A stretch of 64,000 bases of DNA from JBDTGE01 sp050742975 (lineage in GTDB: Bacteria; Actinomycetota; Actinomycetes; Mycobacteriales; Jatrophihabitantaceae): assembly GCA_050742975.1 (NCBI GenBank), contig JBOGDQ010000255.1:1-64000 (forward strand). The letters are read 5' to 3'. The notes under the pieces are model-generated. The model searched no databases, had not been told where the DNA came from, and saw only the letters and a program-made list of their open reading frames with translations. Below are positions 42,668 through 51,012 of the stretch, piece after piece. A program made the translations under genes and the position numbers. Positions within the stretch are counted from its first letter, which is position 1. Each line of letters begins with the position of its first letter.

Positions 42668-43750
42668 ATGAGCACCGCCGAGCGTGGCTTCGCCAGCGAC
42701 AACTGCTCCGGCGCGCACCCCGAGGTGCTCGCCGCGATCGCTGCCGCGAACGTCGGGCACGTCGCCAGTTACGGCGACGACCCGTACACCGCCGCGCTGC
42801 AGCAGCTGATCCGCGGGCAGTTCGGTTCGACCGCTACCGCCTACCCGGTGTTCAACGGCACCGGCGCGAACGTCGTTGCGCTGCAGGCGATGTGCAGCCG
42901 CTGGGGCGCGGCCATCTGTGCCGCGAGCGCCCATGCCGCCTACGACGAGTGCGGCGCGCCGGAGAAGGTCGGCGGCCTGAAGCTGCTCACCGTCGTGGCG
43001 CCGGACGGCAAGCTGACGCCCGAGCTCGTGGACCGGGAGGCCTACGGCTTCGACGACGTGCACCGCGCGCGGCCGGAGGTCGTCGCTGTCACCCAGAGCA
43101 CCGAGCTCGGCACCGTCTACTCCGCCGGCGAGCTGGCCGCGCTGTGCGAGCACGCGCACGCGCTGGGCCTGTCGGTGTACCTCGACGGTGCCCGGCTGGC
43201 CAACGCGGCAACGCACCTCGGCGTGCCACTGGCCGCGATCACCACCGACGTCGGAGTGGATGTGCTGTCCTTCGGCGGAACGAAGAACGGGCTGCTCTTC
43301 GGCGAGCTCATCGTCGTCCTCGACCCGAGCGCCGCGCCCGGCATCGAGTACGTCCGCAAGTACTCGACGCAGCTGGGGGCCAAGATGCGCTTCGTCGCAG
43401 CGCAGTTCTCGGCGCTGCTGGACGGTGACCTGTGGCAACGCAGCGCCCGGAACGCCAACGCGATGGCCGACCTGCTGCACCGGCGACTGCGCGGGCTGCC
43501 CGAGGTGTCGATCACGCAGGCCGTCCAGGCCAATGCCGTGTTCGCCGTGCTACCGGCACGCGTGCTGCCCACGCTGCGCGAGCGGTTCGCGTTCCAGGTC
43601 TGGGACGAACAGCGCGGTGAGGTGCGCCTGATGACCAGCTTCGACACCACCGAGGCGGACGTCCACGAGTTCGCCGCGCTGCTGGGCGAGCTGGCGCGCG
43701 CGCCGGCCGACCAACCCGAGGTATCACCCAGCGAGAAGGAGCAGGCGTGA
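42668..43750 (+). CDS. low-specificity threonine aldolase-type PLP enzyme
   Basis: A 360-residue fold-type I PLP enzyme of the threonine aldolase/beta-eliminating lyase group. It opens with FASDNCSGAHPEVLAAIAAA, then YGDDPYTAALQQLIRGQFGS, VFNGTGANVVALQAM, YLDGARLANAATHLG (PLP-ring Asp) and DVLSFGGTKNGLLFGE with the Schiff-base Lys. It cleaves beta-hydroxy amino acids to glycine and an aldehyde. ATG 42668 directly follows the previous TAG; its stop overlaps the next start by four bases. Confidence 0.88.
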   Translation: MSTAERGFASDNCSGAHPEVLAAIAAANVGHVASYGDDPYTAALQQLIRGQFGSTATAYPVFNGTGANVVALQAMCSRWGAAICAASAHAAYDECGAPEKVGGLKLLTVVAPDGKLTPELVDREAYGFDDVHRARPEVVAVTQSTELGTVYSAGELAALCEHAHALGLSVYLDGARLANAATHLGVPLAAITTDVGVDVLSFGGTKNGLLFGELIVVLDPSAAPGIEYVRKYSTQLGAKMRFVAAQFSALLDGDLWQRSARNANAMADLLHRRLRGLPEVSITQAVQANAVFAVLPARVLPTLRERFAFQVWDEQRGEVRLMTSFDTTEADVHEFAALLGELARAPADQPEVSPSEKEQA

Positions 43751-45102
43751 GGATCGACCGACGACGACTGGACGAACTGCTGGGCGAGGAACGCACCCGC
43801 TATGTCAACGACCACCCCCGCTCGGCAGCTGCATTCGGGGCTGCCGATCACCTGTTCGGTCGCGTCCCGATGACCTGGATGAACAAGCGCGCGGGTGCGT
43901 TCCCGCTGTACTTCGCCGGTGCCACCGGTGCCACGGTGCGCGACATCGACGGGCACGAGTACGTCGACTTCTGCCTGGGTGACACCGGGGCCATGGCGGG
44001 CCACGCACCTTCGGCGATGGTCGACGCGGTCGTCCGTCAGCTGCGGGAGGTCGGCGGCGTGACGACGATGATGCCGACCGAGGACGCGGAGTGGGTCGCC
44101 GCCGAGCTGGCCGAACGGTTCGGCGTCGAGCGGTGGAGCTTCTCGCTGACCGCGACGGACGCCAATCGCTGGGCCATCCGGATCGCCCGCGCTGTCACGG
44201 GACGGCCGAAGGTCTTGTTCAACAGCTACTGCTACCACGGCACGGTCGACGAGTCGCTCATCGTCACCGCGCCCGACGGGTCCGGAACGGCGCGCGAAGG
44301 TAACGTCGGGGCGCCGGTGGACGTGACGTGGACCAGCCGGGCGGCGGAGTTCAACGACGTCGAGGGGCTGGCCCGGCAGTTGGAGTGCGGCGACGTCGCT
44401 GCCGTCGTGATGGAACCGGCGCTCACCAACATCGGCATCGTGTTGCCCGATCCCGGGTACCACGACCGGGTGCGTGAGCTGACGCGGGAGCACGGCGCGC
44501 TGCTCGTCATCGACGAGACGCACACGTTCTCTGCCGGGCCCGGCGGCTGCACGCGCGCCTGGGGACTCGATCCCGACATCCTCACGCTGGGCAAGTCGAT
44601 CGGCGGAGGAGTGCCGATCGGTGCCTACGGAATGACGGCCGCGCTGGCCGAGCGCGTCCTCGGTCGCGCCGATCTCGACCTGGTCGACATGGGCGGCGTG
44701 GGGGGAACCCTGGCCGGGAACCCGCTGTCGATGGCCGCCGCCCGCGCCACGCTGGAGCACGTGCTCACCGCCGCGAACTTCGAGCAGATGATCGCTCGCT
44801 CCGGACGGTTCGCCGGCGCGGTTCGCAAGACGATCGCCGAGTTCGGCCTGCCGTGGAGCGTGTCCGAGGTCGGTGCCCGTTCGGAGTACCGCTTCGCCGA
44901 CCCGGCACCGCGAACCGGGACCGAGTCGCATCGCGCGCAGGACGACGAGCTCGACGACTACCTGCACCTCTACCTGGCCAACCGCGGATTCCTGCTCACG
45001 CCGTTCCACAACATGGCCCTGATCTGCCCGGACACGACCGACGAGCACGTCGATCGACATGCGGTCGTGTTCCGCGACGCGGTGGCCGCCCTCGCTGCCT
45101 GA
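43747..45102 (+). CDS. second class III aminotransferase
   Basis: A 451-residue PLP aminotransferase of the same class as the one at 35945, but only distantly similar. It has FPLYFAGATGATVRDIDGHE, CLGDTGAMAGHAPSAM, FSLTATDANRWAIRIARAVT (in place of the usual NSGSEA), VLFNSYCYHGTVDES, LLVIDETHTFSAGPGG and ILTLGKSIGGGVPIGAYGMT with Lys283. The changed cup motif (TATDANR) is known in a subgroup annotated as transaminases. Last gene of the row. GTG 43747 overlaps the aldolase stop. Confidence 0.86.
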   Translation: MRIDRRRLDELLGEERTRYVNDHPRSAAAFGAADHLFGRVPMTWMNKRAGAFPLYFAGATGATVRDIDGHEYVDFCLGDTGAMAGHAPSAMVDAVVRQLREVGGVTTMMPTEDAEWVAAELAERFGVERWSFSLTATDANRWAIRIARAVTGRPKVLFNSYCYHGTVDESLIVTAPDGSGTAREGNVGAPVDVTWTSRAAEFNDVEGLARQLECGDVAAVVMEPALTNIGIVLPDPGYHDRVRELTREHGALLVIDETHTFSAGPGGCTRAWGLDPDILTLGKSIGGGVPIGAYGMTAALAERVLGRADLDLVDMGGVGGTLAGNPLSMAAARATLEHVLTAANFEQMIARSGRFAGAVRKTIAEFGLPWSVSEVGARSEYRFADPAPRTGTESHRAQDDELDDYLHLYLANRGFLLTPFHNMALICPDTTDEHVDRHAVVFRDAVAALAA

Positions 45103-45124
45103 GGATGACGATCGCGGCCGCGCG

Positions 45125-45982
45125 TCAGGGGCGCCGGGCCAGCGTGACGGTCCTGGCTCCGCGAACCTGAAGGTCCTCGCGCTGCTGCAGGGACTCGGGG
45201 CCGTTGCCGTCGATCAGTGTGGTGAGCGCGTCCAGGTCAACTTGAGCGAGCTGGTCCGCAAGGCCCGAGCGCAGCCGCCGCAGCCACAGCTGTGCGTAGC
45301 GGGCGGTGCTGGGCGGATGCGGCGGGTCCAGCTCGATGGGAAACACCCGCTCCCTGACTTCGGTGAAGCCGACCGCCGCCAGCCGCGCTGACCAGTCCGC
45401 TCCGAGTTCGGGGACCGAATGGGCATGTTCCTCGGCGAGGGCGTCGAGGCAGCGCGCTTCCAGGCCGGGTTGCCCGAATCCGACGTCGTGCGGCAGGAAA
45501 CTCACGGGTTCGGCCATCTCGACGACCGCCATCATTCCGCCCGGCCGGGTGGCGGCGAGGATCTCGCGCAGCACCCGGTCGGGGTCGGCCAGGTGGTGCA
45601 GCGACAGCGACGCCCAGGTCAGGTCGACGGAGGCGATAGCCGGCCAGCCGGCGTCCAGATCCGCCTGGACGGTGCCGATCCGGTTGGCCAGCCCCAGGTC
45701 CAGCGCCTTGACCCGGATGCGCTGGAGCATCTGCTCGGAGATGTCCACGGCGATGACCTCGGCACCGGCGAAGCGCTGCGCCAGCGCGATGGTGCCGACA
45801 CCCGAGCCGGCTCCCAGGTCGAGGATGCGGCCCGTCCCGGTGGCTGCGGCCCGGACCCAGGTCAGCACGCCCGCCCAGTACGAGCACAGCACCTGCCCGT
45901 CCAGATCCAGCAGCTCGGCCAGGTCGGCGTCGTCGTTCTCGCCGTCGTGGGGTGTGTGCTGCGGGCCGTGGTGGTGTGTCAT
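45125..45982 (-). CDS. class I SAM-dependent methyltransferase
   Basis: A 285-residue UbiE/COQ5-like methyltransferase. A His-rich start (MTHHHGPQHTPHDGEN) may bind metal; the SAM loop is RILDLGAGSGVGTIALAQRF, the acidic strand AEVIAVDISEQMLQRIRVKA and motif IV VDLTWASLSLHHLADPDRVL. It sits head to head with an XRE-cupin regulator, 48 bases apart. The acceptor is unknown; such divergent pairs are often a self-regulated small-molecule methylation or resistance unit. ATG 45982 is close to the candidate promoter, so the transcript may be nearly leaderless. Confidence 0.83.
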   Translation of the reverse strand: MTHHHGPQHTPHDGENDDADLAELLDLDGQVLCSYWAGVLTWVRAAATGTGRILDLGAGSGVGTIALAQRFAGAEVIAVDISEQMLQRIRVKALDLGLANRIGTVQADLDAGWPAIASVDLTWASLSLHHLADPDRVLREILAATRPGGMMAVVEMAEPVSFLPHDVGFGQPGLEARCLDALAEEHAHSVPELGADWSARLAAVGFTEVRERVFPIELDPPHPPSTARYAQLWLRRLRSGLADQLAQVDLDALTTLIDGNGPESLQQREDLQVRGARTVTLARRP

Positions 45983-46003
45983 GGACCCTACGCTAGGACG
46001 TCC

Positions 46004-46018
46004 ATGCGAAAAGAGCAT
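46004..46018. promoter_or_regulatory. inverted repeat between methyltransferase and XRE-cupin genes
   Basis: ATGC-GAAAAGA-GCAT is a 4+7+4 inverted repeat in the 48-base divergent space, just upstream of a CATACAAT -10-like element for the plus-strand gene. It is a candidate operator for the XRE protein. Confidence 0.35.
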
Positions 46019-46030
46019 ACAATCTTGCCA

Positions 46031-46618
46031 ATGACGCAAGAACCTGATCTGGACGCAGTGATTCGGGCCCGCATCCGGGGGCTTCGTCTGGCGCGGGGTT
46101 GGTCGTTGGACGCGCTGGCCGCCCGCTGCCACCTCAGCGCCTCCACGCTGAGCCGGATCGAGACCGGGCAGCGACGAATCTCGGTCGACCAACTGGTCCC
46201 GATCGCGCGCGCTCTTGGCTCCACCCTGGATCAGCTGGTCGAGTCCGTCGACGACGACGACGTGGTCATCCGACCGCGGCGTGACCGCACGCACGGGGTG
46301 ACCACCTGGCTCCTGTCCGGCGACTACGGTCCGCAGGGCATGACCGTTGCGAAGATGCGCATCACGGCCCGCAGACCTTCGGGCCCGCTCGGCGTACACC
46401 CGGGCCGGGACTGGTTCACGGTGCTGTCCGGCGCCGCGCGGCTGCATCTCGGTGACCGCATCATCTTGGTGCAGGCCGGCCAGGCGGCACAGTTCTCCAC
46501 CATGTCGCCGCACGCCATCACCGCCCACGGTGGCCCGGTCGAGCTCCTGGCCATCCTCGATCGCGACGGGCAGCGCGCCCACCTGAACGCGGTCGACCTC
46601 ACCCCGACCACTGGATGA
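46031..46618 (+). CDS. XRE family regulator with C-terminal cupin domain
   Basis: A 195-residue regulator. HTH: RIRGLRLARGWSLDALAARC, HLSASTLSRIETGQRRISVD (about residues 14-55). Cupin: GPLGVHPGRDWFTVLSGAAR, LHLGDRIILVQAGQAAQFST (about 115-190). Cupin-bearing XRE proteins bind a small ligand in the barrel and usually control a neighbouring enzyme or transporter. The divergent methyltransferase and the amidase 8 bases downstream are its likely targets. ATG 46031 is chosen; ATG 46004 would lie in the palindrome. Confidence 0.85.
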   Translation: MTQEPDLDAVIRARIRGLRLARGWSLDALAARCHLSASTLSRIETGQRRISVDQLVPIARALGSTLDQLVESVDDDDVVIRPRRDRTHGVTTWLLSGDYGPQGMTVAKMRITARRPSGPLGVHPGRDWFTVLSGAARLHLGDRIILVQAGQAAQFSTMSPHAITAHGGPVELLAILDRDGQRAHLNAVDLTPTTG

Positions 46619-46625
46619 TGTGTCG

Positions 46626-48038
46626 ATGACCGCCGAGCTGTGTTACGCACCGATACGCGAGCTGGCCGAACTCGTCCGCACCCGTGCCGTCTCCTCGGTC
46701 GAGCTGGTTACGGCGCACCTCGATCGCATCGCCGAGGTGAACCCGATCGTGAACGCGATCGTCACGCTCGACGCCGAGCGCGCACTGACCGAGGCGGCGG
46801 CCGCCGACGCGGCGCTGGCGCGCGGCGAGCCGGTCGGGCCGCTGCACGGTCTCCCCGCCGCCTTCAAGGACACCCACGCGACGGCCGGGATGCGCACGAC
46901 CTTCGGTTCGCCGCTGCTCGCCGACAATGTCCCGGACTCCGACGAGCTGATCGTCGAGCGCATGCGCTACGCGGGCGTGATCACGATGGGCAAGACGAAC
47001 GTTCCCGAGTTCGCCGCGGGATCGCACACCTTCAATCCGGTCTTCGGCCTGACCCGCAACCCCTACGACCTATCCCGCTCCGCGGGCGGTTCCAGCGGTG
47101 GGGCGGCCGTCGCGCTGGCGACGGGCATGGTCGCCGTGGCGGAGGGCAGCGACATGGGCGGCTCGCTCCGCAACCCGGCGTCGTTCTGCAACGTCGTCGG
47201 ACTGCGCCCCTCGCCCGGCCGGGTGCCGAGTTACCCGGACAAGCTGGCCTGGCAGACGATGAGCGTGCAGGGACCGATGGGGCGCACCGTCGACGACGTC
47301 GCCCTGCTCCTGTCGGTCATCAGCGGACCGGATCCGCGGTGCCCGATCTCGCTGCAGGAGGCGGGCAGCACCTTCGCCGCAGCGCTCGGGAGCGACCTCA
47401 CCGGCCTTCGCGTCGCGTGGTCGCCGGACCTCGGCGGCAGCGTGGACGTCGATAGCGAGGTCGTCGACGTGCTGGCGGCGCAGGTCGCGGCGTTCTCGGA
47501 CCTGGGCTGCGTGCTCGAGCAGGCGTGCCTGAACTTCGACGGCGCCGACGAGGCGTTCCGCACGCTGCGGGCCTGGAGCTTCGCGCACACGCTGGGCGAC
47601 CTGGTGCGCGCGCACCGGGACCGGGTCAAGCCGAGCCTGGTCCGGAACGTCGAGGCGGGATTTCGGTTGTCGGGGCAGGACGTCGCTCGGGCGGAGGGCC
47701 TGCACACCGAGCTGTTCCATCGCGCTCGCGAGTTCTTCGACGACTACGACGCCCTGCTGTTGCCGACCAGCCAGGTCGCGCCGTTCGACGCCGGCCTGGA
47801 GTATCCGCAGACCGTCGCGGGTAAGGCCCAGGAGAGCTACCTGGACTGGATGAGATCGTCCTACTTCGTCACCGTCACGGGCTGCCCGGCACTGTCGGTG
47901 CCCGCGGGGTTCACACCCGCGGGACTGCCCGTCGGGCTGCAGATCGTCGGCCCCCATCGGGCCGATCGCTCGGTGCTGCAGGTGGGCCTGGCGTTCGAGC
48001 GGGCAACCGGGTTCGGTGCCCGACGGCCGGTGCTCTGA
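46626..48038 (+). CDS. amidase-signature family hydrolase
   Basis: A 470-residue amidase. PLHGLPAAFKDTHATAGMRT has the catalytic Lys, YDLSRSAGGSSGGAAVALAT the glycine-serine loop with the cis-Ser, and VAEGSDMGGSLRNPASFCNV the nucleophile Ser. It hydrolyses an amide or nitrile-derived amide; specificity is not visible. Start at ATG 46626, or GTG 46620. It follows the XRE-cupin gene closely and is probably cotranscribed with it. Its stop is directly followed, on the other strand, by the end of the restriction-enzyme gene. Confidence 0.87.
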   Translation: MTAELCYAPIRELAELVRTRAVSSVELVTAHLDRIAEVNPIVNAIVTLDAERALTEAAAADAALARGEPVGPLHGLPAAFKDTHATAGMRTTFGSPLLADNVPDSDELIVERMRYAGVITMGKTNVPEFAAGSHTFNPVFGLTRNPYDLSRSAGGSSGGAAVALATGMVAVAEGSDMGGSLRNPASFCNVVGLRPSPGRVPSYPDKLAWQTMSVQGPMGRTVDDVALLLSVISGPDPRCPISLQEAGSTFAAALGSDLTGLRVAWSPDLGGSVDVDSEVVDVLAAQVAAFSDLGCVLEQACLNFDGADEAFRTLRAWSFAHTLGDLVRAHRDRVKPSLVRNVEAGFRLSGQDVARAEGLHTELFHRAREFFDDYDALLLPTSQVAPFDAGLEYPQTVAGKAQESYLDWMRSSYFVTVTGCPALSVPAGFTPAGLPVGLQIVGPHRADRSVLQVGLAFERATGFGARRPVL

Positions 48039-48767
48039 CTACCTCGGCCCGGCGGCCCGGCCCAGCGCCTTGATGTAGGCGGCTCGTCCGGCGATAGCCG
48101 CGACAAAGTTGTCGAAGCCGAGCTCGGCCGAAGGCTGCCGGACTGGCACCGACGGGTCGGGGGACGAGGTGACGAAACAAGCGGCGTCATAGAGCCGTTC
48201 CCGGACGATCCGCTGGCACAAGATCTGGTAACGGTCCAGGTAGGACGTGTTACGAAAGATCGGCTCGACCGGGAAGATGGCCTTCGCGAGTCGGACTTCC
48301 ATCGTCGATTTGGACGCCTCTTCCAGGAGGAAGACGTACCCGAGCCACGGGCGCACCGAACCGAAGGTGCCCTCCTCGTAGGCACGCCATACATCGACCG
48401 CGTTGCCGAGCGCCTCCTCCGTCCGATTGTTGAAGTTGTTGCCGAAGGACGGGCCGACCTGCGACTTGAACTCGATTGCAGCGATGAGGACGCCGTTCTC
48501 GACGACCACCAGGTCCCAGCTCTTGGTCGGCCGGTAGAAGCCTGGCAGTTCGATGCCGCTCTTGCGTCGGATTGACGAACGCGCGAAGCCGGCTTCGACG
48601 AACACGTCCTCAAGCAGTTGCGCAATCGCGTCGAGGTGAGCGCCGCCCGTCACGGCCCCGCGCGTGCCCGCGTCGAGCTTGCCGGAGGCAACTTGCTTGG
48701 CCGCCTGGCTCTCGCGCACCGTCCAGAAGCTCCTGATCGCCTCGTCGAAGCGCCTCGGATCGGTCAT
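48039..48767 (-). CDS. PaeR7I/XhoI-type restriction endonuclease
   Basis: A 242-residue type II endonuclease of the PaeR7I family. The segment KSWDLVVVENGVLIAAIEFK, followed by SQVGPSFGNNFNNRTEEALG, holds the PD-(D/E)xK catalytic core (Asp, Glu, Lys) and the family-specific GPSFGNNFNNR. Members of this family that have been studied cut CTCGAG. Length matches the family (about 240-250). Its ATG overlaps the methyltransferase stop (ATGA), so methyltransferase is translated first, as suits a safe R-M operon. Confidence 0.9.
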   Translation of the reverse strand: MTDPRRFDEAIRSFWTVRESQAAKQVASGKLDAGTRGAVTGGAHLDAIAQLLEDVFVEAGFARSSIRRKSGIELPGFYRPTKSWDLVVVENGVLIAAIEFKSQVGPSFGNNFNNRTEEALGNAVDVWRAYEEGTFGSVRPWLGYVFLLEEASKSTMEVRLAKAIFPVEPIFRNTSYLDRYQILCQRIVRERLYDAACFVTSSPDPSVPVRQPSAELGFDNFVAAIAGRAAYIKALGRAAGPR

Positions 48768-50476
48768 GCCGGCAGCTCCGCAAGACCGAAGAGTCTGAGG
48801 GTGACGGTCGTCGCCAGGTTCCGATCACGTCGCTCGAAGGCGTCGGCAAGTTGGCGCTGGTCGGACTCGGACACCTCAGCAAGCTGCGGCACTCGAATGC
48901 GTCGAAGGTACTGCGCCTGGAAGCGAAGCGTGCCGCCGCGCATCTTGACGGCGTAGGCCTCGATGAAGGCATTGGCGACGTCGGAGAGCAGCAAACCACC
49001 AAGGACCTTGATGTCCCAGCCGTCCGACACGACGTAGTAAAGGTTGTGGTGGGGATAGGCGGTGCCCTTGTCGAGCACCGGATGAATGCTCAGCCGCATG
49101 TCCTGGATCAGGAGCTTGGGCCTTGTCGTCAGGGTGGGGTCGACGCGATCGATGGTCCGGAACCAGGTTGCCGGTCGCTTCGTCGCAACATGACGTTTGC
49201 GAAGGGCCGGCTCCTGGGAATCGAAGTAGGCCGCGAGTTTCGGGTATCGCGTGAGATCGACAAGACCCGTCTCGCACCACGGACTGACGAGGTAGTGCCC
49301 CGACCACTCGAAGTTGCCCGAGGAGATGTCCTTGACCATCGACATCGGCAATAACCGGTCCGGCTCAATGTTGATCTCTTCTGGTACGACGTATACCTGG
49401 TCGGCGCCCGTAGCGACCCCGATCCCGACGCGTGTCCCGGTCGTGGGATCCTCCAGCGACGGGAAGTTGTCGCTCAGGTACTCAAGAAGCTTGAGACGAT
49501 CAGGTGAGCCCTGCGGCCACGATTCGCGACCGCCGAACCAATGCGGCAGCTTCGCTGCCTTGAAGGCGGTGTCCGTCGCGGACTTGCGGCTGGAACTCGC
49601 GAAAGCCATCAGCTTTCGGGCCGAAGCCTCACCGAATCCGGCGTTCGTGTCGACAACGATCGCCTCGCCCTGCGCGTGGTTGGCCAAAACCGTGACGGCA
49701 GGATAGGCGGAAACCGCTCGGTCGAAGGCGTCGACGTCGTGCATCGAAACGACGGCTTCGACGCTGTATCTCGCAGTGACGAGTTCCCGCAGCGGCGCGC
49801 CGTATTGATTGCGCATCCACCGGTCGGCGCAGATGAAGCCGAGCCGGCCGTCAGTCCGCAGCAGTTGTAAGCCCTTCTCGATGAACCCGACGTAGATGTC
49901 GGAGCGCCCGGCCATCGTCGGCCAGGCGCGACGGTAGGCCTCATTGCGCTCGGCCGGTACGTCCTCCAGGCGGATATATGGCGGGTTACCGACCACGTAG
50001 TCGACCGATTCCGGCTCGTGCCAGGTCAGAAGGAAGTCGGCCCGGTTGATCCAGCTCTCGACAACCGTGTCGACGGTCGCGCTGGGCCAGCCGTGGGCGG
50101 TGAGTACCCGCACGAGCGTCGCGCGAGCGGCGACCACGTTGCGTTCGAGGAGGTCGTGGGCTCGCACCGCCGGCGCCGCAGCGGCGAGGCCAACGCCGTG
50201 CAGCTTGCAGCTCGCGCTAAGGCGTTCGGCGATGATACCGAGGAAGGCGCCCGATCCGCAGGACGGCTCCACGAGGGTGCGCTCGTGCAGCGGCCGGTCA
50301 GACGTGTAGCCGACGAGGTCGAGGATGTGCTCGACCACCCAGCGGCGTGTGAAGACCTCCCCGTGCTCGCCATCGTCTGCTATCTCGAAGGACCTGTACT
50401 GGGGTGTGACATCCGGCAACGCCAGCTGGTCGTGGCTCGCAACCGCCACTGTCGTTGGACGACCTTTCCCCAACAC
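48764..50476 (-). CDS. N6-adenine DNA methyltransferase of the PaeR7I-type R-M system
   Basis: A 570-residue gamma-type methyltransferase. LVEPSCGSGAFLGIIAERL is the SAM motif (FxGxG-type), VDYVVGNPPYIRLEDVP the catalytic NPPY, and the C-terminal half (from about residue 330) is the target recognition domain, ending QYLRRIRVPQLAEVSESD. It protects the endonuclease site by adenine methylation. GTG 50476 has GGAGGG three bases upstream; the frame is open to 50572, so a slightly longer product is possible. The A+T content of parts of both R-M genes looks higher than that of neighbours, consistent with horizontal arrival. Confidence 0.9.
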   Translation of the reverse strand: MLGKGRPTTVAVASHDQLALPDVTPQYRSFEIADDGEHGEVFTRRWVVEHILDLVGYTSDRPLHERTLVEPSCGSGAFLGIIAERLSASCKLHGVGLAAAAPAVRAHDLLERNVVAARATLVRVLTAHGWPSATVDTVVESWINRADFLLTWHEPESVDYVVGNPPYIRLEDVPAERNEAYRRAWPTMAGRSDIYVGFIEKGLQLLRTDGRLGFICADRWMRNQYGAPLRELVTARYSVEAVVSMHDVDAFDRAVSAYPAVTVLANHAQGEAIVVDTNAGFGEASARKLMAFASSSRKSATDTAFKAAKLPHWFGGRESWPQGSPDRLKLLEYLSDNFPSLEDPTTGTRVGIGVATGADQVYVVPEEINIEPDRLLPMSMVKDISSGNFEWSGHYLVSPWCETGLVDLTRYPKLAAYFDSQEPALRKRHVATKRPATWFRTIDRVDPTLTTRPKLLIQDMRLSIHPVLDKGTAYPHHNLYYVVSDGWDIKVLGGLLLSDVANAFIEAYAVKMRGGTLRFQAQYLRRIRVPQLAEVSESDQRQLADAFERRDRNLATTVTLRLFGLAELPA

Positions 50477-50625
50477 GGACCCTCCAATTTCGTCAGCGCC
50501 GCTCTCGTTGTACTGCACGGTAGCCGCCGGCACTGTCAGGCCCCCCCGCGTTTCCCCCAGCACTCCCGGCACGGCACCCCGCGCTGCTGCCGATGGTGGC
50601 CTCAGGACGATCGAGGAGGACCACG

Positions 50626-51012
50626 GTGATCGAGGCGATCATGCCGCCGGAGGCAACCCGGCCGGAGCAGGTCTGCGCGCTGGTCTGCGACGGCTTGAGC
50701 GATGGCGACCTGGAGGCCGCCGTGGCGCAGTACGAAGCCACCGCGAGCCTGGCCTACGCGCCGGGACGGACGGCCCGCGGCCATGCGGAGATCCGCACCG
50801 TGCTGGCGGGCGCCGCCGCATCCAGGCAGCTGTTCACCGTGAACGTGCGGCAGGTGCTGGTCGCGGACGACCTCGCCCTCGTCAGCGGCGAATGGTCCGG
50901 TGGCGATCCGGACGCCGGGACCGGCCGGTACCGGTTGGTGGTCCGGCACTCGGCCGGGCGCTGGCGCATCGCCGTGGACCGCATCGACGCTGCTGGAGCG
51001 CGTGATGAGTAG
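50626..51012 (+). CDS. SnoaL/NTF2-like small protein
   Basis: A 128-residue cone-shaped alpha+beta barrel protein: VCALVCDGLSDGDLEAAVAQ (two N-terminal helices), YEATASLAYAPGRTARGHAE (the usual loop before helix 3), and beta strands VNVRQVLVADDLALVSGEWS and GRYRLVVRHSAGRWRIAVDR. It matches YybH/SgcJ-like SnoaL proteins that act as small isomerases, hydrolases or binding proteins. GTG 50626 has GGAGGA six bases before it. It overlaps the MFS gene by 8 bases. Confidence 0.82.
   Translation: MIEAIMPPEATRPEQVCALVCDGLSDGDLEAAVAQYEATASLAYAPGRTARGHAEIRTVLAGAAASRQLFTVNVRQVLVADDLALVSGEWSGGDPDAGTGRYRLVVRHSAGRWRIAVDRIDAAGARDE

Noticed and set aside
43117..45060. 647-codon minus-strand frame opposite the aldolase and second aminotransferase
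   Set aside because: Same GC-frame artefact; both plus-strand genes show intact PLP motifs.
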